64,000 nt of DNA from an uncultured Campylobacter sp. (GTDB taxonomy: Bacteria; Campylobacterota; Campylobacteria; Campylobacterales; Campylobacteraceae). Position 1 is the stretch's first letter, and each line of letters opens with the position of its first letter. The DNA lies in the NCBI RefSeq assembly GCF_937997535.1, contig NZ_CALKTT010000093.1:47820-111819 (forward strand). Direction: 5' to 3'. The notes below the pieces were generated by a model. That model saw only the letters and a list, made by a program, of their open reading frames with translations, was not told where the DNA came from and searched no databases. Of the stretch, positions 38,152 to 46,319 are shown piece by piece. The position numbers and the translations under genes were made by a program.

Positions 38152-39627
38152 ATGGATAAGGAGCGGTATATTTTTGAGAAATTTAGATCGAAGCTTAATG
38201 GCGATGATTGCGCCGTAATCGGTGAGCGGGCGTATTGCAAGGACCTTTTCGTCGAGGGCGTGCACTTTCGGCGCGGCTGGCTGAGCCTGCGCGAGATCGG
38301 CGCAAAGGCGATGCTTGTAAACATCTCGGATATGATCGCGACCAATGCGCGCGCCAAATACGCTCTGCTAGGGCTTGCGCTGCCGCGCGAGATCGGCACG
38401 CGCGAGATCGACGAGCTGTGCGCGGGCGTGAGCGAGACGGCGCGCGAGTGGGGCATACGGATCATCGGCGGCGACACGATCGGCTCGGATCGCATCGCGC
38501 TTAGCGTGAGCCTGATCGGCAAGTGCAAGCGCCCCGTGTTTCGCAGCGGCGCGCGCGTGGGCGATCTCATCGCGCATACGGGCGAGCTAGGCGGCGTCGG
38601 GCGCGATCTGGCGGTGCTTTTAAGAGATGAAATTTTACCCGCTAGCTCTCAGATGCAAAACCGAAACGATAAAATTTCGTCGCTGCAAGGCCCAAGCGAT
38701 GAGGTGCGAAGCCCGGACGATAAAATTTCACCTACGCACGCTAAACTGCAGAGCCTGGACGCTGGAATTTCGGTAGAAAATTCCGTGTCGCAGAGCGGAG
38801 ACGATCGCAAGAACCCTACGGCGCAAGATAGCGGGCTGCAAAGCGGCGGCTATGACGACTCTGCCGGTAAAATTTCTACGCAGTTCGACAACGAAATTTC
38901 TACGCAGAGCTTTGATGGCAAAATTTCTGCGCCGAGCCCTGATAACGGAAATTCTACGCAAGATTTGAATGCTTACACCGCGCGCAGCGTGTCGCAGGGC
39001 TCTATAACACAAAATTTAGATACTCACGCTTCGTATGACGACTTGCAGGGCTCCGCGACGCAAAATCGGGACGCGGAGTTTTTTGAGCAAAATTTTACGA
39101 CGCAAAATTTGAGCGTAGGAAATTCTATCGGAAATTTTATGGCGCAAAAATCCGCAGCGAATTATACGGCGCAAAGCCTCGCATGCGAAAATTCTACGTC
39201 GCAAAGCTCTGCAGGCGAAAATCCTGTGCCGGGTAGTGGCTCATATCGCTTGCGCGAGGATCTACGCGCAAAAATTTCAAAGAATTCGCGCTTCGTCAGG
39301 CCCGTCTTGCGCGATAAGTTTTTTTACAAGGCGGCGAAGTTCATCAGCGCGGCGATGGACATTAGCGATGGGCTCGCGCAGGATTTGCCCCGCCTGTTGG
39401 AGGCTAGCGGCGTGGGTGCGCGCTGGATCGCCCGCCCTAGCGAGGCTGCGCTGCAAAGCGGCGAGGAGTACGAGATTTTGTTCAGCTTCGCGCCGAAGTT
39501 TTTGCCTAAAATTTATGCGATTGCCGCTAAGGCGGGCGTCTCGATCAATATCATCGCCGAGGTTTGCCCGCGCACGCCGCAAAGCTCGATGGAATTTCGC
39601 GGCAGCTCGCACCACTTCGCGCCTTGA
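38152..39627 (+). CDS. thiL: Thiamine-monophosphate kinase with a 200-residue insert
   Basis: Makes thiamine diphosphate from the monophosphate, cytosolic. The N-terminal half is standard: LNGDDCAVIGE, MLVNISDMIATNA, IIGGDTIGSDRI. The ATP-binding half resumes with DISDGLAQDLPRLLEASGVGA and GEEYEILF. Campylobacter ThiL is about 270 residues, this one 491. The excess is a single block at about residues 163-363, low in complexity and repetitive. Both flanking halves keep catalytic motifs, so the enzyme may still work if the insert loops out. GGAGGG precedes the ATG. Confidence 0.85.
   Translation: MDKERYIFEKFRSKLNGDDCAVIGERAYCKDLFVEGVHFRRGWLSLREIGAKAMLVNISDMIATNARAKYALLGLALPREIGTREIDELCAGVSETAREWGIRIIGGDTIGSDRIALSVSLIGKCKRPVFRSGARVGDLIAHTGELGGVGRDLAVLLRDEILPASSQMQNRNDKISSLQGPSDEVRSPDDKISPTHAKLQSLDAGISVENSVSQSGDDRKNPTAQDSGLQSGGYDDSAGKISTQFDNEISTQSFDGKISAPSPDNGNSTQDLNAYTARSVSQGSITQNLDTHASYDDLQGSATQNRDAEFFEQNFTTQNLSVGNSIGNFMAQKSAANYTAQSLACENSTSQSSAGENPVPGSGSYRLREDLRAKISKNSRFVRPVLRDKFFYKAAKFISAAMDISDGLAQDLPRLLEASGVGARWIARPSEAALQSGEEYEILFSFAPKFLPKIYAIAAKAGVSINIIAEVCPRTPQSSMEFRGSSHHFAP
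38640..39245 (+). repeat. Degenerate tandem-repeat insert in thiL
   Basis: About 600 bp of degenerate tandem repeat, in frame. Units of roughly 30-60 bp carry AAAATTTC or AAATTCTACG followed by a CAG/CAA codon, giving peptide words KISTQ, GNSTQ, EQNFTTQNL, GNSIGNF and ENSTSQ. It resembles the addB insert (QNLALGNF, ENSISQNF) and the HAD insert. Boundaries are set by loss and return of ThiL family motifs. Confidence 0.72.
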
Positions 39628-39927
39628 AATTTGCCGTGGCTGCTTTAAATTTTAAGGCACGGGGTTTGAATTTCAGTTTGAAAAGACGCGCCGGGTGAAT
39701 AAATTTTACTTAGCAAGTGAGCTACGGCGTGCTTTATACCAAAGAATTTGCGGTTTTTGGCATTTGCCGAATGGGCGAGAGATGGGATGGGATACGACTC
39801 GCAAGGGTGCTGCGGCTAGCGAACATGAGACTTAAATAGGTAAATTTCATATCCAAAATGTTCGGCGCCTCAAGCCTTGCGTTTAAATTTAATCTACAAC
39901 TACAAGCCGAATTTTAATCTGTCCAAT
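39628..39927. other. Convergent spacer, nothing recognised
   Basis: About 300 bp between the convergent thiL and propeller-protein genes. It has several AAATTT words and no ORF or strong hairpin that I can support. Confidence 0.4.
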
Positions 39928-41031
39928 TTAAATATCCGCGCAGACGGCGTGCATCGCGGCTCCATCGTTTGCCACGGCGTAGAGGCGCCCGCCGCTAGCG
40001 AGCATGATCTGATCCGAGCCGAATTGAAACTTGCCGAATTCCACCTCTTTTAAGATCGAGCCGTCGCCCGCGCTAATCAAAACGGGCTTGCCGCGGCGAT
40101 CTGCGAGTAAAATTTTATCCTCGCACCACGCGAAACGCTCGGTGCCGCCGGTGTCAAGCTTAAAGATCACCTCGCCGCTTGCCGCGTCCACGGCGTATAG
40201 GTGCCCACCCTTGCCCGCGGTGCCGAAATACAGCGTCTCTCGACCCTGCCGCTTACCTTGCGCATCAAAATGCAGTGCTCCGCCGCGCAGGCAAACGGGC
40301 GTATATAGATACGCGCCGAGCTTCAGCCGCCAAAGCGTTTTGCCTTTTGCTGCCGCTTTTTTGCGGGTTTGTTTGCCGTCTTTTAAAATTTTATCTTTTG
40401 CCTCGCTGGTTTCATCGCACCTATCGCTTTTGCTCGCTTTGCAAACAGCCGCCGCATCGTCATTTTCGGAGGAATTTTTTAAATTCTCGCCCGCCGAGCC
40501 GCTAGAATTTAGCGTGCCGCCCAAATCAGCCGCCGCGCCGCATAAATTTGATCCGTCCTGTGAAGCTATGCACTCCATCATAAAGGGTGAACTCATCCGC
40601 ACGGCAAAGCCGTCAAACTCGTAGGTTCGCGCATCGTTGTAGATCTGCTTCACGGGCGTTGGAGCATCGCCAAGCTCGCTCATTTCACCGTCTTGTATTT
40701 TGATGAGCTTTGCGGGCGAATCGACGAAGCCCTCGTAATATCTCGTATTTAGCACGAAATGACCGTCCTGCGGGTAACACAGCGCGGAGGCGGCAGAGAA
40801 AATTTCGCGCTGCTCGTAGGCGAGCACCGATCTTTTATGTTCGCTAAAATCGCGCGAAAACGTATCTAGCAGAACGTAGCCGGGCGTTAGCTTTGCGGCG
40901 ATATTTCGTTCGCTAGGAGCCGCGAAAGCAAAATGGACGAAGGCTATCCGCTCGCCCATCTCGTAAATGCCCGTCACGCCGTGCCCGCGAAACTCCACGC
41001 CCTGCATCGCAAGAGGATATGATTTTAGCAT
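39928..41031 (-). CDS. PQQ-like beta-propeller protein with low-complexity insert
   Basis: 367 residues, no signal peptide, so probably cytoplasmic. The C-terminal part has propeller-type blades (HLYAVDAASGEVIFKLDTGG and LYAVANDGAAMHAV) as in PQQ-like repeat proteins. The N-terminal part (VEFRGHGVTGIYEMGERIAF) also looks like propeller strands. Residues about 165-235 are a hydrophilic Ser/Asn/Asp then Lys/Ala-rich block without beta pattern, another insert at one site. ATG is preceded by AAGGAG. It faces thiL. Function unknown. Confidence 0.72.
   Translation of the reverse strand: MLKSYPLAMQGVEFRGHGVTGIYEMGERIAFVHFAFAAPSERNIAAKLTPGYVLLDTFSRDFSEHKRSVLAYEQREIFSAASALCYPQDGHFVLNTRYYEGFVDSPAKLIKIQDGEMSELGDAPTPVKQIYNDARTYEFDGFAVRMSSPFMMECIASQDGSNLCGAAADLGGTLNSSGSAGENLKNSSENDDAAAVCKASKSDRCDETSEAKDKILKDGKQTRKKAAAKGKTLWRLKLGAYLYTPVCLRGGALHFDAQGKRQGRETLYFGTAGKGGHLYAVDAASGEVIFKLDTGGTERFAWCEDKILLADRRGKPVLISAGDGSILKEVEFGKFQFGSDQIMLASGGRLYAVANDGAAMHAVCADI
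40326..40540 (-). repeat. In-frame low-complexity insert in propeller gene
   Basis: About 215 bp interrupt the propeller pattern with Ser/Asn/Glu then Lys/Ala/Thr-rich sequence (ENLKNSSENDD, KQTRKKAAAKGK). GAATTT and AAATTC words recur in it. Boundaries approximate. Confidence 0.5.
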
Positions 41032-41317
41032 TTGCAGCTCCTTAAAATTTGAAGCGATTATAGCTTAAATTTAGGCGCGAATTTTGAAATTTTGTATGCG
41101 CGTTAAAATTTTACGGCGTGCACGTTAAATCATACGATGCGCACGTTAAAATTTTACGGCGCGCGGCATGGAATTTTAAATTTTGTGGAGCCACTAAATT
41201 TTGTGGAGGGACAGAATTTCGTGAAGCCGAGGAATTTGGAATTTGAAATTTCGCCCCTTCACGTAGCCTACACGCAAGCTCGCTATCATACCGCTACACA
41301 ATTTACAAAGGAGCCGT

Positions 41318-41754
41318 ATGAGGGAGATCGTAAAAAATTTGTCGCAGGCGACGCGGATATTATATTCGCTAGACTTTCCGTTATCATCGTGCTTGCCGTG
41401 ATGGGCAACTACAAGTGGTTTGAGTTTGAAGTGGAGGCTTTAAAGCCGCTCTTTTCGCAGACGTGGCTTTCGTTTTTGCCCTCAGCGCTCGGGGACGCCG
41501 GCGCGAGCTACTTTTTGGGCGTGGTGGAGACCGTGGGCTATCTCTCGCTCATCGCGGGCTTTTTCAAGCCGAAGGCGGGCATCGTGGGCGATCTCATCGT
41601 GATCGTCATGGCGCTGAGCACGCTCAGCCTACTGCCGCAGCTAGGTAAGATCGACGGCTTTATCTTTAAAGACCTTTTCTTGCTAGGCCTTGGCTTGGTG
41701 CTGCTAAAATACGACCTGGCGCGCCTTTGCCGCGGAGAAAAAAGCTGCGATTGA
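41318..41754 (+). pseudogene. DUF417/YkgB-like membrane protein, start out of frame
   Basis: The body reads as a DUF417 (YkgB-like) inner-membrane protein: GDADIIFARLSVIIVLAVMG, the YKWFEFEVEALKPL motif, and helices such as FLGVVETVGYLSLIAGFF. The good start signal, AAAGGAG at 41307-41313 with ATG 41318, is one frame off. A run of six A at 41332-41337 lies between. One extra A would join MREIVKK to FVAGDAD and give a family-like N-terminus. As read, translation from that ATG stops after about 29 codons. The open frame can be extended to 41137 but that part is spacer-like. Could be decayed, phase-variable or a sequencing error. Confidence 0.65.
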
Positions 41755-42169
41755 GCCGTCAAAATATATTGGCGTCGGTTCCGACGCAACACTAAATGAT
41801 CGCGCACGGCGAGTTTGAGGCGTTTTGATTTAAAGCCTGCTTTGCTAGCGGTTGCGTGTTTGAGTTTGCTTGCTTGGGTAGCGCCGTTTAAAATACGACC
41901 GCGCTAAAATTTTATGACGTGCGGTTGAAATTTATCGAGCTGCAGTAATTAAATTTTGCCAACGCTCAAACCCAAATTTATAAAATTTAAATCGACCTAT
42001 CAGATTGTGCTACAAATTGAGTCGCGTTAAATTTGACAGCGAAAGCTTAATTCTAATCTCAAAGTATTAGATTTATATCCGGCTGAATTCGCATTTGATT
42101 AAGCGAAATGAAAAGCGCAAAGTTATATCATTTCTTAGAAATTCTGCAATTTTTTCGAAAGGGCGAGAT
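41755..42169. other. Spacer, no gene seen
   Basis: About 415 bp between the DUF417 locus and the asparaginase-like gene. AAATTT words are frequent. The frame of the next gene is open from 42095 but has no signal-peptide start there. A possible promoter lies in the AT-rich stretch near 42060-42080, not definable by eye. Confidence 0.4.
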
Positions 42170-43210
42170 ATGAAGCACTTTTCACTCTCAAAGGCCGTTT
42201 TTATGGCGGCGAGTTTGGTCCTGCTCGGGCTAACGGCTGCGAATGCGCAGGAGAAATTTTCCCCGGTTATCGTCATTCACGGCGGCACCAGCGGGCTTGA
42301 TCTAACCAAGGAGGAATTTAAAATCCGCGAAGAGCCGATGAAAAAAGCGCTTTTAGCAGGTCAGGCCGTGCTTGAACGGGGCGGCAGCGCGATGGATGCG
42401 GTAACTGCGGCAATAATGGTGCTTGAGGACGATCCGAATTTTAACGCGGGCAAGGGCGCGGTATTTACCGCCGACGGATTTAACGAGCTTGATGCCTCGA
42501 TCATGGACGGCTCAACCAAAAAAGCGGGCGCGGTCGCGATGGCGAGGCATATCAAAAACCCGATCCTAGGCGCCAGACTCGTGATGGATAAGACGTGGCA
42601 TACGCTAGTTGCGGGCGAGGGAGCCGACAAGCTCGCCAAAGAAAACGGCCTAGAGATGGTCGATCAGAAGTATTTTTTCACGCAGTTTAGATACGATGCG
42701 CTACAAAAAGCCAAAGAGAAGCAAAAGCTGCTACTTGATAGCGAAAAGGCGAAAAAGACGTCGCTAAATTTACACGAGCGTCCGTATCTTGGCACCGTAG
42801 GCGCGATCGCGCTGGATAAAAACGGCAACCTAGCCGCAGCGACCAGTACCGGCGGTATGACCAATAAAATGACCGGCCGCATCGGCGATAGCCCTATAAT
42901 CGGCTCGGGAACCTACGCCGACAACGACTCGGTGGCGGTTTCTTGCACCGGCACAGGCGACATCTATATGCGCGTAAACGCCGCACACGAGGTCTCGGCT
43001 CTTTATAAATACAAAACGCAAGACGTGCAAAAAGCAGCCGAAGAAGCGGTAGCTCAGGTCAAAGCTCTCGGTGGTAGCGGCGGCATCATCTCGATAGACA
43101 AGCACGGACACACGGGCTTTGCATGGACTAAAGACAAGCTCGGTATGTATCACGGCGAAGCAAGACTCGGAGCCAAACCGATCGTCTACTGGCCGCTAGG
43201 GGAGAAATAA
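42170..43210 (+). CDS. Exported isoaspartyl peptidase/L-asparaginase-like Ntn hydrolase
   Basis: Type 2 asparaginase family protein of 346 residues with a signal peptide (LSKAVFMAASLVLLGLTAANA), so probably periplasmic. VIVIHGGTSGLDL begins the mature part. ERGGSAMDAVTAAIMVLEDDP and NAGKGAVFTADGFNELDASI are family motifs. The expected self-cleavage site GT of YLGTVGAIALD supplies the N-terminal Thr nucleophile, followed by STGGMTNKMTGRIGDSPIIG. ATG 42170 follows GAAAGGGCG. Its last 150 bp are present again, decayed, at 47010-47146. A strong terminator follows. Confidence 0.9.
   Translation: MKHFSLSKAVFMAASLVLLGLTAANAQEKFSPVIVIHGGTSGLDLTKEEFKIREEPMKKALLAGQAVLERGGSAMDAVTAAIMVLEDDPNFNAGKGAVFTADGFNELDASIMDGSTKKAGAVAMARHIKNPILGARLVMDKTWHTLVAGEGADKLAKENGLEMVDQKYFFTQFRYDALQKAKEKQKLLLDSEKAKKTSLNLHERPYLGTVGAIALDKNGNLAAATSTGGMTNKMTGRIGDSPIIGSGTYADNDSVAVSCTGTGDIYMRVNAAHEVSALYKYKTQDVQKAAEEAVAQVKALGGSGGIISIDKHGHTGFAWTKDKLGMYHGEARLGAKPIVYWPLGEK
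43061..43210 (+). repeat. Left copy of the duplicated asparaginase 3' end
   Basis: This stretch, the last about 50 codons of the intact gene, has a diverged direct copy at 47010-47146. The shared block includes GACAAGCACGGACACACGGG and CGGAGCCAAACCGATCGTCT. The copies bracket 3.8 kb with the Sel1-like, RNA-ligase and phosphoesterase genes. Confidence 0.8.
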
Positions 43211-43213
43211 ACG

Positions 43214-43244
43214 TAAATTTAGCCCCTTTGCGGGGCTAAATTTA
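43214..43244 (+). terminator. Terminator after asparaginase-like gene
   Basis: A perfect 13-bp stem, TAAATTTAGCCCC and complement, with a 5-nt loop (TTTGC), 4 bp after the stop. Symmetric A/T flanks could make it bidirectional. Confidence 0.85.
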
Positions 43245-43538
43245 AATCAAATAGCGAGGATAATACGCTTTTTATCACACGTCTATCAAATTTGGCGCCT
43301 TCGTCGATCAAGCGCCTCGGCGCGGCTAAATTCGGTCAAATTTTACTTTTAGCACCTCGGCAAAGCGCGAATTTTCTATCATTAAATTTTAAACCGCACA
43401 CACTGCTATCTTTTATGGATGCAAATTTAAACATCGCTGCCTCACGTATTTTGTGAAAAAATTTTTAAAATCAAATGTTGTTTCGCCTCTTTTAGGCGCC
43501 GTTGTATAAAAAAGATGGAGAATTTCATAAATTTCTAA
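43245..43538. other. Spacer upstream of Sel1-like locus
   Basis: About 290 bp without a gene. It contains a short hairpin (GCCTCTTTTAGGC, about 43488-43500) and a -10-like GTATAAAA near 43504, which would place the transcript start before the poly-G tract. Confidence 0.4.
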
Positions 43539-43546
43539 GGGGGGGG
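43539..43546 (+). repeat. Poly-G tract (G8) upstream of Sel1-like gene
   Basis: Eight consecutive G lie 36 bp upstream of the start codon. G homopolymers of this length are the classical hypermutable contingency tracts of Campylobacter. Here the tract is non-coding, in the leader or promoter region. Confidence 0.85.
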
Positions 43547-43582
43547 TAAAATTAACCAAATTTTACCCGGAAAGGATATGAA

Positions 43583-44310
43583 ATGAAAAAATCACTGTTT
43601 GCGTTGGCGTTTATCGCCTCTTTTGTATTTGCGGCGTCCGAGCTTGAGAAATTCGAAAAGGAGTGCGATGGCGGCAATATGGACTCTTGCGCTAGCGCCG
43701 CCGTACGATACGAAGATAGAACGAAGAAAATCGAACTGCTTCAAAAATCCTGCGACGGCGGTTATGGAACGGGCTGCGTAATGTTAGGCAACGAAATATT
43801 AGAAGAAAATCCCCAAAAAGCCATCGAACTTTATCAAAAAACTTGCAACGACGGCAATGAAGTAGGCTGCATAATGTTAAGCAATATGGGGATGCAGGAT
43901 GATCCCCAAAAGGAAGTCGAGCGTCTTGAAAAAAAAATGTAACGATGGAGATGTGGGTAGCTGCGGATTTTTAGGGGCTTTATATAATGACGGAGAGAAA
44001 ATACAAAAGGACATATCAAAAGCGATCCTCTATTACGACAAAGCTTGCAACGGAGGGCATGAACTATCGTGCGGTCTTTTATCGGATATGTATCAAGCAG
44101 GAAAAGGCGTTAAAATGGACATAACAAAAGCGGCGGTCTATTATAAAAAAGGCTGCGATCTAAACTCCTTATTATCTTGCTCTAACTTTGCAAATTTTAA
44201 TTACTATATCGCAAACGACAAAAAGAAGGCCACCGAGTATTATAAAAAAGCTTGTGATCTCGGTAAAAACAAAAAAATGCCTCTCTTATAAAACTATCGC
44301 CGGAGTTTAA
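43583..44310 (+). pseudogene. Sel1/Hcp-like cysteine-rich repeat protein, broken at two A tracts
   Basis: A secreted repeat protein with a signal peptide (KKSLFALAFIASFVFAAS) and Sel1/Hcp-type units with a Cys pair eight or so residues apart: CDGGNMDSC, CDGGYGTGC, CNDGNEVGC. The first frame stops at 43942, right after nine A (43929-43937). Removing one A continues as CNDGDVGSC, KACNGGHELSC, CDLNSLLSC to a second run of seven A (44271-44277). Removing one A there restores the last pair, CDLGKNKKC, with a stop at 44308-44310. As read it is a 119-residue fragment plus an unreached remainder. AAAGGAT precedes the ATG. Confidence 0.78.
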
Positions 44311-44711
44311 AGAAATTTGGCAAAAATCCTGCGATATGTATGAAATCGGCAAATAATAAAACGGCGAATTGATAAAATTTGCGCCTACTACGGCTTGGAC
44401 ATAGACGGGACTTAGACGCAGCGGATACGCTCGCTTAATCCCGCCTCTGCTTAGACAACTTGCGAAACGAACGGCATACGAATTTGATGCCTTGAGGTTT
44501 AAATTTAAGTCGCTGGGCGGCTCGCCACAAATTTTATCCTCGCTCAATTTCGTGCCCGAAAGCGCGCATCGGCGGCGAGCCTGCGTAGATACGAAGCCGT
44601 GCCGCCTCATTCGCGCTCAAAACTGCGCGAGCTAAGTGGCAAAAATCGGCTCTGTAAATTTAATTTTACCAAAATCCATATTTCTTGATACCAAGGCGCT
44701 AAAATTTTAGG
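44311..44711. other. Spacer, no gene seen
   Basis: About 400 bp between the Sel1-like locus and the RNA-ligase gene, of mixed composition. The first 50 bp after the restored Sel1 stop read like possible further decayed coding sequence, but no feature can be supported. Confidence 0.35.
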
Positions 44712-44717
44712 TAGAAT
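44712..44717 (+). promoter_or_regulatory. Possible -10 box for kinase-ligase gene
   Basis: TAGAAT lies 28 bp before the ATG in an AT-rich segment. AAGGCGG is the ribosome binding site. Confidence 0.4.
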
Positions 44718-44744
44718 ATCGCCACATAAAATTAAGGCGGTAAA

Positions 44745-46238
44745 ATGAGAAAATTTATAGTCGTTCGCGGACACGCGGGCTCTGGTAAAACGACTTTCGC
44801 AAAAGAGAAAATTAAAGAATTTAAAAACGAATATCCGCAGGCGCAAATTTATCATCTGGAAAACGATATGTTCTTAACCGATGAGGCGGGGGTTTATACT
44901 TGGTCGCCAAAGCTTTTGGAGGATGCGAAGCGCAAGGTCGCCCGCGAGATAAAGCAGGCGTATAAATTTGCCCTGGAAAACAAAGCTAAAGACGTTATTA
45001 TCGTGCTTAGCAACGTGAGTGCGCGCACCAAAGAGCTGCTAAGCCTAAAAGAGCAAGCCGCCCAGAATGGATTTATTTTCGAGTGCTTTAGAATGCAAAA
45101 TTTCTTCGCCTCCGAGCACGGCGTCGATGAAGATACCGTGATAGCGATGTTTATCAAGGTCGCAAATAACAAAATAGAGGGCGAAATTTTGATCCCGCCC
45201 GTTAATCCTATGAGCCAAAGCGTAGCGCAAAAGATTAAAGACGCGGCGGCTCTAAACAGGCGCGATCTGCCCTTTGATGCGGCGCAAAACACCTACGTAA
45301 CGAAAAAATATATCGCCGCCACGCAGGATAAAAGGCTCTGGAGTGCGCGTCAAAGCGAGCTTTATCCCGAGCTTCGCACCTACAAATACTCAAAACGCGT
45401 CTTTTTCAAAGCCGATTGGGATAAGGCATTGCTTGAGATGCGCGGGCTCATAATGGATGAGAATCTAAATATCATCGTGCGTCCGTTTAAAAAGGTCTAT
45501 AACTACTCGGAATTTACCTCGCGCAAAAGCCTTTATCCTATCGATATCAAAGACGATACGCCCGTGCTTGCCGTGCGAAAGGTAAACGGCTTTTTGGGGT
45601 GTTGCACCTACGTAGATATCCACGAAAGCGGCGCTAGCTTTAACCGCCGCGTCATCTACTCCACGACAGGATCGACCGATAGTAGATTTGCACAGATGGC
45701 GCGCGAGCACTGCTGCAAATTTGAAGAGATTTTCAAACGCTATCCAAATAAAACTTTTTTATTTGAGATCACCGACGAGAGCGACCCGCACATCGTAGAA
45801 GAGGAGCTTGGAGAGACTTTTATCGGACTTATCGACGTTAAAACCGGCGCGCAAGAGAGCGAATTTGAGCTGGATAAGATCGCAGCAAGCACCGCTGGTG
45901 CGCTAAAAAGACCTTTTTATAAAGAGGACGAGCAGTATCTAAAAACGAGCTTTGCGGAGCTTAAAAATATAGTCAAAGAGGCGAAATTCGAGGGCTTTAT
46001 GGTGTATATCCCGAGCCAAAACGATTTTTGTTTTAAGATGAAAACGCCTTATTATCTCGTGAATAAATTTTTCGCTCGCAGTAAAAACGAGGCGCTTTCC
46101 GGCAAACTGGATAAAACCAAGCTCGATGAGGAATTTCACCCATTGGTTGATCACATCAAAGCAAATGAGCGAGAATTCAGATCCCTTGACGAGCAGGGCA
46201 AGCTAGGCTTTATAAAAGAATTTTTAGAAAAAGTTTAA
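44745..46238 (+). CDS. P-loop kinase fused to T4 Rnl1-like RNA ligase
   Basis: 497 residues in two parts. Residues 1 to about 165 are a P-loop nucleotide kinase-like domain, with Walker A GHAGSGKT (9-16) and HLENDMF and LSNVSARTKELL segments as in polynucleotide-kinase/AAA_33 proteins. From about residue 200 comes a nucleotidyltransferase with RNA-ligase motifs: EMRGLIMDENLNIIVRPFKK upstream, motif I KVNG with the predicted AMP-accepting Lys279, motif III FLFEITDE, motif IV EGFMVYI and motif V FKMKTPYY. This architecture could phosphorylate 5'-OH ends and ligate RNA. A phosphoesterase gene follows by 81 bp. Domain calls are by motif reading. The RNA target is unknown. Confidence 0.82.
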   Translation: MRKFIVVRGHAGSGKTTFAKEKIKEFKNEYPQAQIYHLENDMFLTDEAGVYTWSPKLLEDAKRKVAREIKQAYKFALENKAKDVIIVLSNVSARTKELLSLKEQAAQNGFIFECFRMQNFFASEHGVDEDTVIAMFIKVANNKIEGEILIPPVNPMSQSVAQKIKDAAALNRRDLPFDAAQNTYVTKKYIAATQDKRLWSARQSELYPELRTYKYSKRVFFKADWDKALLEMRGLIMDENLNIIVRPFKKVYNYSEFTSRKSLYPIDIKDDTPVLAVRKVNGFLGCCTYVDIHESGASFNRRVIYSTTGSTDSRFAQMAREHCCKFEEIFKRYPNKTFLFEITDESDPHIVEEELGETFIGLIDVKTGAQESEFELDKIAASTAGALKRPFYKEDEQYLKTSFAELKNIVKEAKFEGFMVYIPSQNDFCFKMKTPYYLVNKFFARSKNEALSGKLDKTKLDEEFHPLVDHIKANEREFRSLDEQGKLGFIKEFLEKV

Positions 46239-46319
46239 CGATTATCGTGCGAATATTTGGCACCGCGTAAATTTACGTAAAGCGTAAATTCGATGCGGCG
46301 ATTAAAGCTTAAAGGAAAA

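Noticed and set aside
41137..41317. N-terminal 60 codons of the DUF417 open frame as coding
   Set aside because: This part is spacer-like (repeated LNFVE words from AAATTTTGTGGAG repeats) and bypasses the good AAAGGAG-ATG signal.
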